A stretch of DNA of 64,000 nucleotides from Rostratula benghalensis (taxonomy: Eukaryota; Chordata; Aves; Charadriiformes; Rostratulidae), in the NCBI GenBank assembly GCA_013399305.1, contig VXAI01000851.1:1-64000 (forward strand), in the 5' to 3' direction. The position numbers were made by a program, and so were the translations under genes. The notes beneath the pieces were generated by a model that was given only the letters and a program-made list of their open reading frames with translations, had not been told where the DNA came from and did not search any database. Below, piece by piece: positions 41,043-53,692 of this stretch; position 1 is the stretch's first letter, and every line of letters starts with the position of its first letter.

Positions 41043-42962
41043 GGGGGGAAGGCCAACTGGGAGGAATATAAGACTGTTGCCAGAGGTTGTAGGGAGGCAA
41101 CAAGGAAAGCTAAGGCCGCCTCAGAATTAAACCTCGCAAGAGGGGTCAAGGACAGCAGAAAGGGCTTCTTCAAATCCATTGCGGATAAAGCTGATGCTAG
41201 AGGCAATGTAGGCCCACTGTTGAATGAGGCGGGTGCCCTGGAGACAGAGGATACAGAAAAGGCAGAGTTACTGAATGCCTTCTTTGCCTCAGTCTATACT
41301 GCTGCTGACTGCCCCAAAGAGTACCATACCCCTGAGGCCCCAGAGGGAGTCAGGACAAAGGAGGATGTTGCCTTGATTAATGAGGAATGGGTTAAGGACC
41401 AGCTGAGCAACCTGGATGTCCGCAAGTCCATGGGTCCTGATGGGATGCACCCGCGGGTGCTGAAAGAGCTGGCTGAAGTCACTGCTAGACCACTCTCCAA
41501 CATTTTTGCCAAGTCGTGGGGAGAGGGAGAAGTACCTGAGGATTGGAGGAAAGCTAATGTCACTCCAATCTTCAAAAAGGGCAAGAAGGAGGACCCGGGC
41601 AACTATAGACCAGTCAGCCTTACTTCCATCCCTGGAAAGTTGATGGAACGACTTATCCTTGGCACTATCTCTAGGCATATCAAGGATAAGAGGGTCATTA
41701 GAGGCAGTCAACATGGCTTCAGCAAGGGGAAGTCATGCTTGACCAACCTGGTAGCCTTTTACGAAGACGTAACCAGGTGGATGGATGATGGTAGAGCAGT
41801 GGATGTCATCTATCTTGACTTCAGTAAAGCATTTGACACGGTCTCCCACAGCATCCTCGCGGCTAAACTGAGGAAGTGTGGCCTGGACGATTGGGAAGTG
41901 AGGTGGATCAAGAACTGGCTGAAGGACAAAAGCCAGAAAGTGGTGGTCGATGGGATGGAGTCTGGTTGGATCCCTGTACCTAGTGGAGTCCCTCAGGGAT
42001 CAGTACTGGGACCAATACTATTTAATATATTCATGAATGACTTGGATGAGGGAATGGAGTGCATGATCAGCAAGTTTGCTGATGACACAGAACTAGGAGG
42101 AGTCACTGACACACCAGAAGGCCGCACTGCCATCCAGAGAGACCTGGACAGACTTGGAGAGCTGGGCAGAGAGAAATTTAATGGAATATAACAAGGACAA
42201 GTGTAGAGTCCTACATCTGGGCAAGAACAACTGTAGGTACCAGTACAAGTTGGGAACTGTAGTGTTGGAGTCCAGTGATGGGGAAAGGGACCTGGGGGTC
42301 CTGGTAGACAGTAGGATGACCATGAGCCAGCACTGTGCCCTGGTGGACAGTAAGGCCAATGGCATCCTGGGGTGTATTAGAAGGGGGGTGGTCAGTAGGT
42401 CGAGAGAGGTTCTCCTTCCCCTCTACTCTGCCCTGGTGAGGCCCCATCTGGAATATTGTGTCCAGTTCTGGGCCCCTCAGTTCCAGAGGGACAGGGAACT
42501 GCTTGAGAGAGTCCAGCGTAGAGTCACAAAGATGAGTAAGGGAGTGGAGCATCTCCCATATGAGGAAAGACTGAGGGAGCTGGGCGTCTTGAGCTTGGAG
42601 AAGAGGAGACTGTGGGGTGACCTCATTAATGTTTATAAATATGTAAAGGGTGAGTGTCAGGAGGATGTAGCCAGGCTCTTCTCAGTGACAGGCAATGATA
42701 GGACAAGGGGTAATGGGTGCCATCTGGAACATAAGAGGTTCCACTTAAATATGAGGAAAAACTTCTTCACAGTGAGGGTGACGGAGCACTGGAATGGGCT
42801 GCCCAGAGAGGTTGTGGAGTCTCCTTCTCTGGAGACATTCAAAACCTGTCTGGATGTGTTGCTGTGTGACCTGATCAAGGTGTTCCTGCTCTGGCAGGGG
42901 GATTGGACTAGATGATCTTTCAAGGTCTCTTCCAATCCCTGATATTCTGTGATTCTGTGATT
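41043..42962 (+). mobile_element. CR1, young, nearly intact RT and 3' end
   Basis: About 1.9 kb of sense CR1 from the endonuclease-RT linker ([12 protein letters not shown]) to the 3' end ...CTGTGATTCTGTGATT. It adjoins ERVK copy 2 directly on the left. Together with 33746-34450 it may be one CR1 split by the provirus, since the reading position is continuous apart from about 35 codons. High similarity to 49168-50590 and 58903-60359 (inverted). Confidence 0.92.
41220..42191 (+). pseudogene. CR1 ORF2 RT, long open frame ended by +1 shift
   Basis: 323 codons, open and colinear with [43 protein letters not shown] (motif A Asp), [15 protein letters not shown], then [11 protein letters not shown] with an intact FADD catalytic box. 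It ends near 42150, where one extra T (ACAGACTTGG) shifts the frame. The next frame, 42154-42915 (253 codons), holds the RT C-terminus: [34 protein letters not shown] and [11 protein letters not shown], and it reaches the 3' untranslated region. A near-complete RT with one lesion. Confidence 0.9.
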
Positions 42963-43091
42963 AACAGGAGTGGAATATATATGAAACCTTCCTCTCTGTT
43001 GTATCAAATGTACTTTTTAATTCTTACAGCTGGGATATCTTTGTGTGTGTGTGTCACAGATGTATCCTTTACTGTAGTGTTAGTAAAACTA
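42963..43091. other. Short spacer with TG repeat
   Basis: About 130 bases between two CR1 copies. A TGTGTGTGTG run lies at 43041-43053. Confidence 0.6.
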
Positions 43092-43490
43092 TATCACAGA
43101 ATCACAGAAACCTAGGGGTTGGGAGGGACCTTTGGAGATCATGTAGTCTAACCCTCCTGCCGAAGCAGGTTTACCTAGAGCAGGCTGGACAGGAATGCAT
43201 CCAGGTGGGTTTTGAATACCTCCAGAGAAGGAGACTCCACAACCTCTCTGGGCAGCCTGTTCCAGTGCTCTGTCACCCTCAAAGTAAAGAAGTTTTTCCT
43301 CATGTTGAGATGGAATTTCCTGTGTTCCAGCCTATGTCTATTGCCCCTTGTCCTGTCACTGGGCACCACTGAGAAGAGCCTGACCCCATCCTCTTGACAC
43401 CCTCCTTTTAGATATTCATAAGCATTGATAAGATCCCCTCTCAGTCTTCTCTTTTCCAGGCTAAGCAGACCCAGGTCTCTCAGCCTCTGT
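43092..43490 (-). mobile_element. CR1 3' end, older subfamily
   Basis: Starts TATCACAGAATCACAGAAAC, the reversed 3' tail, and covers about 400 bases. The minus-strand frame 43495-43175 (106 codons) is the ORF2 C-terminus, with [19 protein letters not shown]. More diverged from the young group. Confidence 0.88.
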
Positions 43491-45300
43491 ATCAATCAAT
43501 ATGTATTGATTTGGATGAGGATTGGATATTGATATTGGGAGAAATGCATTACAAGCTGCACATTTCAGCAGCAGAGAGGTTGAGCATGGCTTCAGTTACT
43601 CTTAACACTGATGAGTGGTCATATTGATGATTAAAGCAGCACAATTATCAGAGGAATAAGTCTTAAACTGAGATGGTGAAGAGGTTTTATTACATTACAG
43701 TAAACTAACATAAAGGGAGATTGTTTTGTGAAATGGCAGTTTTAGCCTCTAGTACCTGTGGCAATACATCTGACTGAACTAAAACCGTTTTAGTATTAGT
43801 CAACTCTATTAGAATATAGCAGGTTTCTCTGTGAGGCTTTGCAATTGATTTCAATTAAATTATAACTGTGGTGACAAATTGCTTTTAGGTCACATGGGCG
43901 TGTGCCCTTGCATGCTGGAAGGATGCAGAAAGCATTGTGCTAAAGTAGTGGAGATTCAAGCAGTCAAATTGGCATGAAAATTTCAAGTATCAGGCAAAAG
44001 TTGGGACAAGAATTAGCTACCATCAGAGTACAAAGCTGAAGTTGGGGTCTGGTGTTTGTTTGGTGGTTAATAGGCACCTGCAAATCCCTCTTTGGGAGCA
44101 TGTTGGTGAATGAGTGCCTGATGGTTTGGTTGTTCCTGTGGCTGGGTACACAATCTTCTGTGCCAAAGCAGGGGCTTATGCCGTCACCACATACTGCAAA
44201 CGTTTGCCAAAGGCAAATGCACAGCCCATTAAAGATCAACTCTGCATCAATAAAGACAAGCAATGTCAAAGAATACACTGAATCTAAATGGATGTATGAT
44301 ATTGCAGGAATTCCTCCTATTTTTAAGCTATGCTGTGACTTTGGGAATATTCAGATGTTTAAAAATAAAAGTATATAGAGCCTTACTACTCTAACAGATG
44401 AGCATAGACAACTTTCTATGACTAGTTCTTCATTTGTTGGCACATTATCTTTTCAACTTGCTAGGTCAGTGTCTGTAATCACTGAGGATTGTTTGAGGGA
44501 ACTTTCTATTGTTTACAAAAAGTAAGGTATGTAAACATGAAGGGCCAACTACTGGATGGTTTACATCGCTTGAGACCTTCCGGTGGACTCCATTTGGTAG
44601 GACCTTCTGCTGAAGTAGTACGTAAGTAAAATCTCAGGTAAATACTCTTTGGATCCATCGTTGAGTGACTGACAGGAAAAGGCAGACAATGCCAAAAGGA
44701 AAAAAGTACAAAAAAGTGTATATTTCACAGACTACCATTTTCTTTTGTCCATCTGTCTTCAATCATGTTTAGACAAGCTTAAACATCATTTATTTCCCCT
44801 CAAGCTCACTCTTCTAGTGAGGCAGGCAAAGACAACCAGAATTACTGAGTTGGAGGACTCTTAAAATGTCTTTGATGCAAGATAGCCTCTACTTACAGAA
44901 AAAAATTAATTTAAAGAAATTAATTCCTTTCATATAATGGAAAATCAAGCAATGATTAAAAAAGCAGGACCCTCCTGCTTGTCCCCTCAAAAAACCCAAC
45001 ATATCATTAAACAGTTTAGGCAGATGAAATCAGCAGTGATTGTCCAGAAGTCAAGACCAGGCAGGTGCTGTGGGTGGCTTTTTTTTTTCCCCACTTAAAT
45101 TCACTTAAAACAACAAAAGAATTTGCATTGATTATTTCAGACAGCTGCTACATAAAATGTTTTGGAGAAAAATGTAGAAATCAGAGGCATTAGAAAAGAT
45201 CATAAGCATCCAACCATGCTTCAGAGGCAGTGAAAATACTCAGAGATGTGGCACAAAGAGACCTGTAAGAGAAGAATAAGTTTCTTCTGAAAAGTTCACT
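43491..45300. other. Unique sequence, nothing recognised
   Basis: AT-rich intron-like DNA with one polyT (45080-45088). No gene recognised. Confidence 0.5.
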
Positions 45301-45440
45301 TTATATGGGGGAGGGGAAGATTTTGGAGACTTCAACTACCCTGATATCTGCCGGAGGGGCAACACAGTAGGGCATAAGCAGTCCAGGAGGTTCCATGAAT
45401 GCATTGATGATAACTTCTTTCTCCAAGTGATAGAAATATA
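45301..45440 (+). mobile_element. CR1 endonuclease fragment
   Basis: About 140 bases of sense ORF2 around the GDFN region (FGDFNYPDIC, then the SRRFHECIDDNFF stretch). Confidence 0.75.
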
Positions 45441-45530
45441 AAACATTTCTTTCAAGTCTTAAAGAGGGGATTTGCTGGCGAAATAGAAGTAGTAAAGGGT
45501 ACATTTAACCACTGTAAATAATTAGCAAGA

Positions 45531-46006
45531 TGTGGCCATGGAGAATGAACAGGAGGATACCATAAATTAGCCTAAGTAAGGGAATACCAAGATAAGCTCA
45601 AGGGGAATGGAACTGCTAACAAGGCCAGAGAAGAAGTCACTTGAACTATGAGTGAACTATCCTAATTAACACAGTATAAAACCCACCCTCGGGTGAGGAG
45701 CCCCCTCCTCACGGAGTATGCATGATAAAACGAGAGAATGCTATGACTTTAAGTAGAGACAAGGCACAGTAAGAACCAATGGGAATGAGGATGGCTAAAC
45801 ATAACTAGAAACTACTGATAACTGTTGCTTAACTGTTGCTCAAAAACGTATAAATGCTTACCATGTGCCAACCCGAGACGTGCTAGCTTTGTGGAATTTC
45901 CACCTAGCACACATCTCTGCACAGACACAAAATGAACAAATATCTGAACTCTGTGTGTGGATTGGCTCTTTGCACACAGGGTAAAGAGCCCGGATTTGGG
46001 ACAACA
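45531..46006 (+). mobile_element. Candidate solo LTR between CR1 pieces
   Basis: About 476 bases from TGTGGCCATGG to GGGACAACA, with two TATA-like sites (GTATAAAACCC at about 45670 and GTATAAATGC at about 45849). There is no clear polyadenylation signal, no target duplication and no primer site, so this is a candidate only. CR1 sequence lies on both sides. Confidence 0.4.
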
Positions 46007-46009
46007 GTG

Positions 46010-48765
46010 GGACGGTTCCTATGGACTGGAGTGTTGGAGTGGAAGGATACAGGCTCTTCAGGAAGGACAGGCAGAGGAGACGAGGAGGGGGTGTCACCCT
46101 TCACATCAATGACCAGCTGGAGTGCATGGAGCTCCATCTGGGGATGGATGAAGAGCTAGCTGACTGAGAGCTTATGGGTCAAGATTAAAGGGAGGGCAGG
46201 GACAGGTGGCATTACAGTGGGGGTCTGCTACAGGCCACCCAACCAGAAAGACAGAGCAGATGAGGCCCTTTATAGACAGATAGGAGCCAGCGGCCGCACA
46301 TTCACAAGCCCCGGTCCTCATGGGGGACTTCAACCACTCCGATATTTGTTGGAGGGATAACACAGCAGGGCATAAGCAAACCAGGAGGTTCCTGGGATGC
46401 ACTGATGATAGCTTCCTTCTCCAAGTGATAGAGGAGCCAACGAGTGTAGGAGCTATGCTGGACTTTGTTCTCACCAGCAAGGAAGGACAGACTGGTGGGG
46501 AATGTGAAGTTCAAGGGCAGACTTGGCTGTAGTGACCATGAGATGGTGGAGTTCAAGATCTTGCCCCTCCTTAGCACAGTGAGGAGGGCGCACAGTAAGC
46601 TCGCTACCCTGGATTACAGGAGAGCAGACTTTGGCCTCTTCAGGGATCTGGTTGGCAGAGTACCATAGGATAAAGCCCTGGAGGGAAGAGGGGCCCAAGA
46701 AAGCTGGCTAATATTCAAGGATCACCTCCTCCAAGCTCAGGAACGATGCATCTTAACAAAGAGTAAGTCAGGCAAAAATGCCAGGAGGCCAGCATGGATG
46801 AACAAGGAGCTGCTGGACACACTCAAACTCAAAAAGGAAGCCTACAGATGGTGGAAGCAAGGACAGGTAGCCTGGGAAGAGTGCAGAAAAATTATCCAAG
46901 TGGCCAGCGATCAAGTTAGGAAAGCTAAAGCCCAGATAGATTTAAATCTGGCCAGGGACATCAACAGCATCAAGAAAAGTTTCTACAGGTATGTCAGTAA
47001 TAAAAAGAAGACTAGGGAAAATGTGGGCCCTCTTCAGAAGGAAACATGAGACCTGGTCACCCGGGATATGGGGAAGGCTGAGGTACTTAATGACTTTTTT
47101 GCCTCAGTCTTCACCAGCAAGGGCTCAAGCCAACACCACCCAAGTCGCAGAAGGCAAAGGCAGGGACTGGGAGAATGAAGTACTGCCCACCATAGGAGAT
47201 CAGGTTTGAGACAATCTCAGGAACCTGGAGGTGCATAAGTCCAAGGGACCTGACAAGATTCATCTGCGGGTCCTGAGAGAATTGGCGAATGAAATTGCTA
47301 AGCCACTATCTATCATATTTGAGAAGTCGTGTCAGTCCAGTGATGTTTCTGCTGACTGGAAAAGGGGAAACATAGCCCGCATTTTCAAGAAGGGAGAAAA
47401 GGAAGACCCGGGGAACTACAGGCCAGCCAGTATCACCTCTGTGCCCAGCAAGATGATGAAGCATATCCTCCTGGAAACTCTGCTAAGGCACATGGAGAAT
47501 AAGGAGGTGATTGGTGACAACCAACATGGCTTCACCAAGGGAAAATAAAGCCTGACAAAATTGGTGGCCTTCTATGACAGCGTTAAAGGGTTGTTGGATA
47601 AGGGAAGAGCAACTGACGTCAGCTACCTGGACTTGTGCAAGGCATTTGACACTGTTCTGCAGGACATCCTGGTCTCTAAATTGGAGAGATGTAGATTTGA
47701 CAGATGGGCCACTCGGTGGATAAGGAACTGGCTGGATGGCCGCACTCAAAGATTTGTGGTCAATGGCTCGGTGACCGAGTAGAGTGACATTCCTCAGGGG
47801 TCGGTACTGGGACCAGTGCTGTTTAACATCTTTGTTGGTGACATGGACAGTGGGACAGAGTGCACCCTCAGCAAGTTTGCTGACGGTACCAAGCTGTGTT
47901 GAGTGGTTGACACACTGGAGGGAAGGGTCGCCATCCAAGAGGTCCTGGACAGGCTTGAGAGGTGGGCCTGTGACACCTCATGAAGATCAACAAGGCCAAG
48001 TGCAAGGTCCTGCACTTGGGTCGGGGCACTCCCAAGCACAAATACAGGTTGGGTAGAGAATGGATTGAGACTAGGCCTGAGGAGAAGGACTTGGCAGGTG
48101 TTGTTTAATGAGAAGCTCAACATGAGCTAGCAATATGAGCTTGCAGCCCAGAAAGCCAACTCTATCCTGGGCTGCATCTAAAGAAGTGTGGCCAGCAGGT
48201 CCAGGGAGAAGATTCTGCCTTTCTGCTCTGATTCTGAGACCTCAACGGGAGTACTGTGTCCAGTTTTGGAGTCCTCAGCACAGGAAGGACATGGACCTGT
48301 TGGAGCAAGTCCAGAGGAGGGCCACGAAAATGATCAGAGGGCTGGAGCACCTCTCTTATGAAGATAGGCTGAGAGAGCTGGGGTTTTTCACCCTGGAGAA
48401 GAGAAGGCTCCAGGGAGACCTTATAACAGTTCTTCAGTACTTAAATGGGGCCTACATAAAAGGTGGGAAGGGACTCTTTGTGAGGGAGTGTAGTGATAAG
48501 AGGAGGGGTAATGGTTTTAAACAGAAAGAGGGGAGATTTAGATCAGATATTAGGAAGAAATTATTTACTGTGAGTGTGGTGAGGCACTGGAAGAGATTGC
48601 CCAGAAAAGTTGTGGATGCCCCTTCCCTGGAGGTGTTCAAGGCCAGGCTGGATGGGTCTTTGAGCAACTTGGTCTAGTGGTAGGTGTCACTGCCCAGGGC
48701 AGGGGATTTGGAACTAGATGATCTTTAACGTCCCTTCCAACTCTAACCATTCTATGAATGTTTGC
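46010..48765 (+). mobile_element. CR1, 2.75 kb, endonuclease to 3' end
   Basis: The longest CR1 in the window. Endonuclease parts: EGYRLFRKDRQRRRGGGV (46050), GDFNHSDICW (46322), DFVLTSKEG (46460), SDHEMVEF (about 46535, after a frameshift). Linker with [14 protein letters not shown] (46830). RT from 47231 ([20 protein letters not shown]) through 47561-47782 to the C-terminal frame 48135-48677 (QREYCVQFWSP, WKRLPRKVV). The 3' end is at about 48765 (ATTCTATGAATG). Multiple stops and frameshifts. Confidence 0.92.
47231..48677 (+). pseudogene. CR1 ORF2 RT of the long copy, broken
   Basis: Four frames in series (47231-47548, 47561-47782, then a decayed part, then 48135-48677) cover the RT. The catalytic box at about 47876-47890 reads [10 protein letters not shown], so the second Asp is lost, and a stop follows. 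It is therefore dead by three independent lesions. The RT C-terminal frame of 180 codons is the longest remaining piece. Confidence 0.86.
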
Positions 48766-49167
48766 CATAGCATAATTAAACCATTCTGGAATACATTTCA
48801 GAATCTAAAACCTTGACATGTCTTCTGTAAAAGTAGTCACCATTTACAACACATTTTATTTCACACACACACAGATGTAAATATACCAGCCACAACACGC
48901 GTTAAATTTTAAAATAAGGAATTGATTCACCATCTTGCTGAACACTGAATCTGCAGCTAAGAGGAAGTTTTAATGTAGCCCAACATTAAAAAGCAAAGCT
49001 GAAAGAAGCCAACAAAGAGAAAGTAGAATTATTTCTCTTCCCCATGGGCAATATCTTCTCTGGTAGAGGAAAAAGAATCACACTGCAGGGGCTGTTGGGA
49101 CAACAGATTTCATGACAGTCTCAGGAGAAGCGCACTAGGCATCAGGAATTCACACATGTCCTCGAGA
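48766..49167. other. Spacer with CA repeat
   Basis: Unique sequence with a short CACACACACACA run at about 48863-48874. No gene. Confidence 0.5.
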
Positions 49168-50590
49168 AAGTCACAGAATCACAGAATCACAGACTATCAA
49201 GTATTGGAAGGGACCTTGAAAGATCATCTAGTCCAATCCCCCTGCCAGAGCAGGAAGACCTAGATCAGGTCACACAGCAACGTGTCCAGGCGGGTTTTGA
49301 ATGTCTCCAGAGAAGGAGACTCCACAACCTCTCTGGGCAGCCCATTCCAGTGCTCCGTCATCCTCACCGTGAAGAAGTTTTTCCTCATATTTAAATGGAA
49401 CCTCCTGTATTCCAGCTTGCACCCATTGCCCCTTGTCCTATCATAGGCCGTCGCTGAGAAGAGCCTGGTTCCATCCTCCTGACACTCACCCTTTACATAT
49501 TTATAAACATTAATGAGGTCACCCCTCAGTCTCCTCTTCTCCAAGCTCAAGAGACACAGCTCCCTCAGTCTTTCCTCATATGGGAGATGTTCCACTCCCT
49601 TAATCATCTTTGTGGCTCTACGCTGGACTCTCTACAGCAGTTCCCTGTCTCTCTTGAACTGAACACAGTATTCCAGATGGGGTCTCACCAGGGCAGAGTA
49701 CAAGGGGAGGAGGACCTCTCTGGACCTACTGACCACAGCCCTTCTAATACACCCCAGGATGCCATTGGTCTTCCTGGCCACCAGGGCACAGTGCTGGCTC
49801 ATGGTCATCCTACTGTCTACCAGGACCCCCAGGTCCCTTTCCCCATGACTGCTCTCCAAGAGGTCAGTTCCCAACCTATACTGGTACCTGCAGTTGTTCT
49901 TGCCCAGATGCAGGACTCTACACTTGTCCTTGTTAAATTTCAATGAATTTCTCTCTGCCCAGCTCTCCAGCCTGTCCAGGTCTCTCTGGATGGCAGCTCG
50001 GCCTTCTGGAGTGTCAGCCACTCCTCCCAGTTTGGTGTCATCAGGAAACTTGCTGATCATGCACTCCATTCCCTCATCCAAGTTGTTGATTAATATATTT
50101 AAATAGTATGGGTGCCAGTACTGATCCCTGAGGGACTCCACTAGGTACAGGGATCCAACCAGACTCCATCCCATCGACCACCACTTTCTGGCTTCTATCC
50201 TCCAGCCAGTTCTTGATCCACCTCACTTCCCGATCGTCCAGGCCACACTTCCTCAGTTTAGCCACGAGGATGCTGTGGGAGACCGTGTCAAATGCTTTAC
50301 TGAAGTCAAGATAGATGACATCCACTGCTCTACCATCATCCATCCACCTGGTTACGTCTTCGTAAAAGGCTACCAGGTTGGTCAAGCATGACTTCCCCTT
50401 GCTGAAGCCATGTTGACTGCCTCTAATGACCCTCTTATCCTTGATATGCCTAGAGATAGTGCCAAGGATAAGTCGTTCCATCAACTTTCCAGGGATGGAA
50501 GTAAGGCTGACCGGTCTATAGTTGCCTGGGTCCTCCTTCTTGCCCTTTTTGAAGATTGGAGTGACATTAGCTCTCCTCCAATCCCCCTTG
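49168..50590 (-). mobile_element. CR1, young, RT and 3' end
   Basis: Starts CACAGAATCACAGAATCACAG and runs to the DWRKANVT region, 5'-truncated. Minus-strand frames 50484-50074 (136 codons), 50174-49632 (180) and 49607-49260 (115) cover RT fingers to the C-terminus. The catalytic box reads FPDD instead of FADD. The sequence is about 99% identical by eye to 58903-60359 over a 410-base stretch. Unlike the copies at 41043 and 58903 it lacks the extra T near the box. Confidence 0.92.
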
Positions 50591-52904
50591 CTTGAGGGGG
50601 GGGCAACATATATATTCCCCTGTTTTGTTGCTTAACATGCCTTTTTGTTTGTTTGTTTGTTTGTATTTTCCTGCTGCTTCACTTATTGTATCACTGTATC
50701 CGTTTCTCACCTTGAATAATCTCCTTCTCCTGTCTCCAGTACCCCTTTAATTTTCACTCTTCAAATAGCTGCTTTTAATTGGACCGATGTTCATCATCCA
50801 ATTATCCTAAAGTGACTGTTATTGCTGTAAAATCTTACAAGTGATCTCCTTATAACAGCAGCAGCAATTTGGTATTTTATCAGTTGTCAAAAAGAAATCC
50901 AATTAAACAATAAAGGCCTTCTTGCAAAACAAGCTTTCAGAAGGAACAACATTATTTTTTGTTTAATGTTATATCAAACACCATGGTTTATCCCCATGGG
51001 AGCTACAATGTAATTTATATCATATGTACCAGAATTTAAACTTAATGTGAACACCAGTGCTAGATGGAGGTAAAGAATTGTGTCTATCATTAGATTTATG
51101 TGTGGGTCTATGAACAGTTTCCATCCTATAGCTTTTTTTAGTTATGATGTAACATAGATGTTGGGTAACAGACAACTGGGATTTCTAATTGCTACTTATG
51201 ACAAATTAGAGGTCTGGGCCTGAAACAGCTTTTGTGCCTGAAGCTGACTTCATCAGGAAACAAGAAACCTTAATTCTTCTCCAAATCAGGATGCTGATTT
51301 GGTTCCTTTAATAGTATATCCGAATTTGACATCCCGGTCTTATTCTTTTGCTTGACTACACCCATATCATTAACATTTTATTACATAATTAGTCTGGAAA
51401 GTATTTGACTTTAGTACACAATCAAATATATATAATCATCAAATATATTGCATTGCATAATTTTATTACATATTGTGATATTTGAGGATGAAATATTTTG
51501 CAAATTTAACTCCTTCCATTAAAGAATAATATGGCTTTTGGTATTCCATTAGTTTTGCGGTTCAAACATATCAACCATCGCTGTCTTAAATGAACAGAGC
51601 AATTCCACTTTTAACAGTTTCTATGCAAGATAGACGGTTGGTTTTGTGAGGTATTATATTATGTAAAGAGGTGTCTGCTCCAGTATTTTGCCTTAATGCT
51701 TAGTTTTGTTGCTTTTATAGGCTTGAACTCGACCCTTTATATTGCTTTAATGTATTTTTGCATGTATTCTAAACATACCCACACATGCAGGCATGTTCAA
51801 GACAGCCGATTTAAAAAAAATGTTGTTTCAGCATGTTGAAACTGCTTGGCACATATCTGGGAAAGAAATCAAATAAAACTGGCAACTAAAGAGAAAGGGA
51901 TGTTGATATTGACACTTCATCAGAGGTCTCTAGGTAAAACATATGCAAATGCCCTTAAAACGTAGTTCTACCTTGAGAAGTGAGTATGTAAAAATGTCAC
52001 CTTTCTCAACAGATCTATTCCTTGTATGGTACTCAGTGTTGCATCTGCTTCCTCTAGTAATAAAATATGTAACTTTTTTTCTTTGATTGCTTTTCCTGTT
52101 AACTCCACAATATCAACAAAACCCTTGCATTTTGACATTTGTACTACCAAAGCTCAGTCACTTGACACAGTTTCAAAGGATCTTAGGGAATGCATAATGT
52201 CTCTAACTGATGGAAAAGGTCATACTTAAGATGCCAAATTACAGCCCGATTTTGAATTACTGGTGCCTTAAACTTCATGTCCCCTTTTTTACCTTTCTGA
52301 ATTTAAGTTGTCCCAGTTCCTTTGATAGTAATGCTCAGATTTACGTTTTAGCTTCAATGGGCTAGTATTTCATGACAGAGCATAGAAAAGGAATTATTGG
52401 AATTTAAGCCCGTGCTTGCAAATCACATAAATTGAAACTAGAAAGAATGATATGGGAAGGAGCCACTCACTTATTTCTAGAATTACTTTCTACACCAGGA
52501 AAAATGCTTTGAGGTACAACTTGTACAGGTCTTGCTTAAATCACGTAATTAATGATTTTTTTAAAGGTTTGTTAATGTAGTATTGAAAGAAATTTTTTCA
52601 GTCTTGTCCTTTTACCTTTAGTGTAAAGTTGCTCGGAAGAGTGTTTACTATTAATTATCACTTTGCAAGATTCATTTTGTCAAGGTAAGTTTTTTATATC
52701 CTTTTATCATGACAGACACTTCATTAGGCATGCTGAAAATATAATTATGTTTGATCACTTATTTGTTACACCCCTGAACTGATCTTGCCATAGCGTGGAT
52801 ATTCGTTTGTGTATCTACTTAACCTGTCAAGGTGCTTGCTTAAGTTTATTGCCCATATACTAGATGTAAAGTAGCACTGAAACATGCAAATAAATGAAAG
52901 GTGT
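50591..52904. other. Unique sequence with TTTG repeat
   Basis: AT-rich, with a TTTG tandem run at about 50645-50664. A minus-strand frame of 60 codons at 51968-52150 (with HILLLEEADATLS) is unassigned and probably chance, or an old retrocopy scrap. Confidence 0.5.
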
Positions 52905-53692
52905 CTAACTATAGGGTACTGAGGGAGCTGGCAGAAGTGCTCACCAAGCCACTTTCCATTATTTATCAGCAGTCCTGCCTAACCAGGGAGGTCCCAGTTG
53001 ACTGGAAGTTAGCAAATGTGAGAGGCCCATCTACAAGAAGGGCTAGAAGGAGAATCTGGGGAACTACAGGCCTGTCATTCTGACCTTGGTCCTGGGGAAG
53101 GTTATGGAACAGATCGTCCTTAGCACCATCACGTGGCACATACAGGACAACCAGGTAACCAGACCCAGTCAGCATGGGTTCATGAAAGGCAGGCCCTGCT
53201 TGACTAACCTGATCTCCTTCTATGACAAGGTGACCCGCTTAGTGGATGAAGGATGTTGTTTATCTGGACTTTAGTAAAGCCTTTGAGACCATTTCCCATT
53301 GCATTCTCCTGGAGAAATTGGCTGCTCATGGCTTGGATGGGTGTACTCTTCACTGGGTAAAATCTGGCTGGAGGGCCGGGATGTGTAGGGACTCTCTATC
53401 AGGGAGTGTAGCAATAGGAGGAGGGGTAACAGATATAAATAGAAAGAGGGTAATTTTAGATAAGATATTAGGAAGAAATTCTTTTCTGTGAGGGTGGTGA
53501 GGCACTGGAACAGGCTTTCCAGAGAAGCTGTGGATGCCCCTTCCCTGGAAGTGTTCAAGGCCAGGCTGGATGGGGCTTTGAGCAACCTGCTCTAGTGGGA
53601 GGGGTCCCTGCCCATGGCAGAGGGGTTGGAACTAGATGATCTTTAAGGTCCCTTGCAACCCAAGCCATTCTATGATGATTCTGTGACCCAAG
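52905..53692 (+). mobile_element. CR1 with internal deletion
   Basis: Sense copy: [37 protein letters not shown] and [11 protein letters not shown], then a jump near 53380 to the C-terminal region (about 53392 on), ending ...GATGATTCTGTGACC. The RT core from motif B to the catalytic box is deleted. Confidence 0.88.

Noticed and set aside
51968..52150. Minus-strand 60-codon frame with HILLLEEADATLS
   Set aside because: Too short, no context and no recognised family. It may be chance or an old retrocopy.
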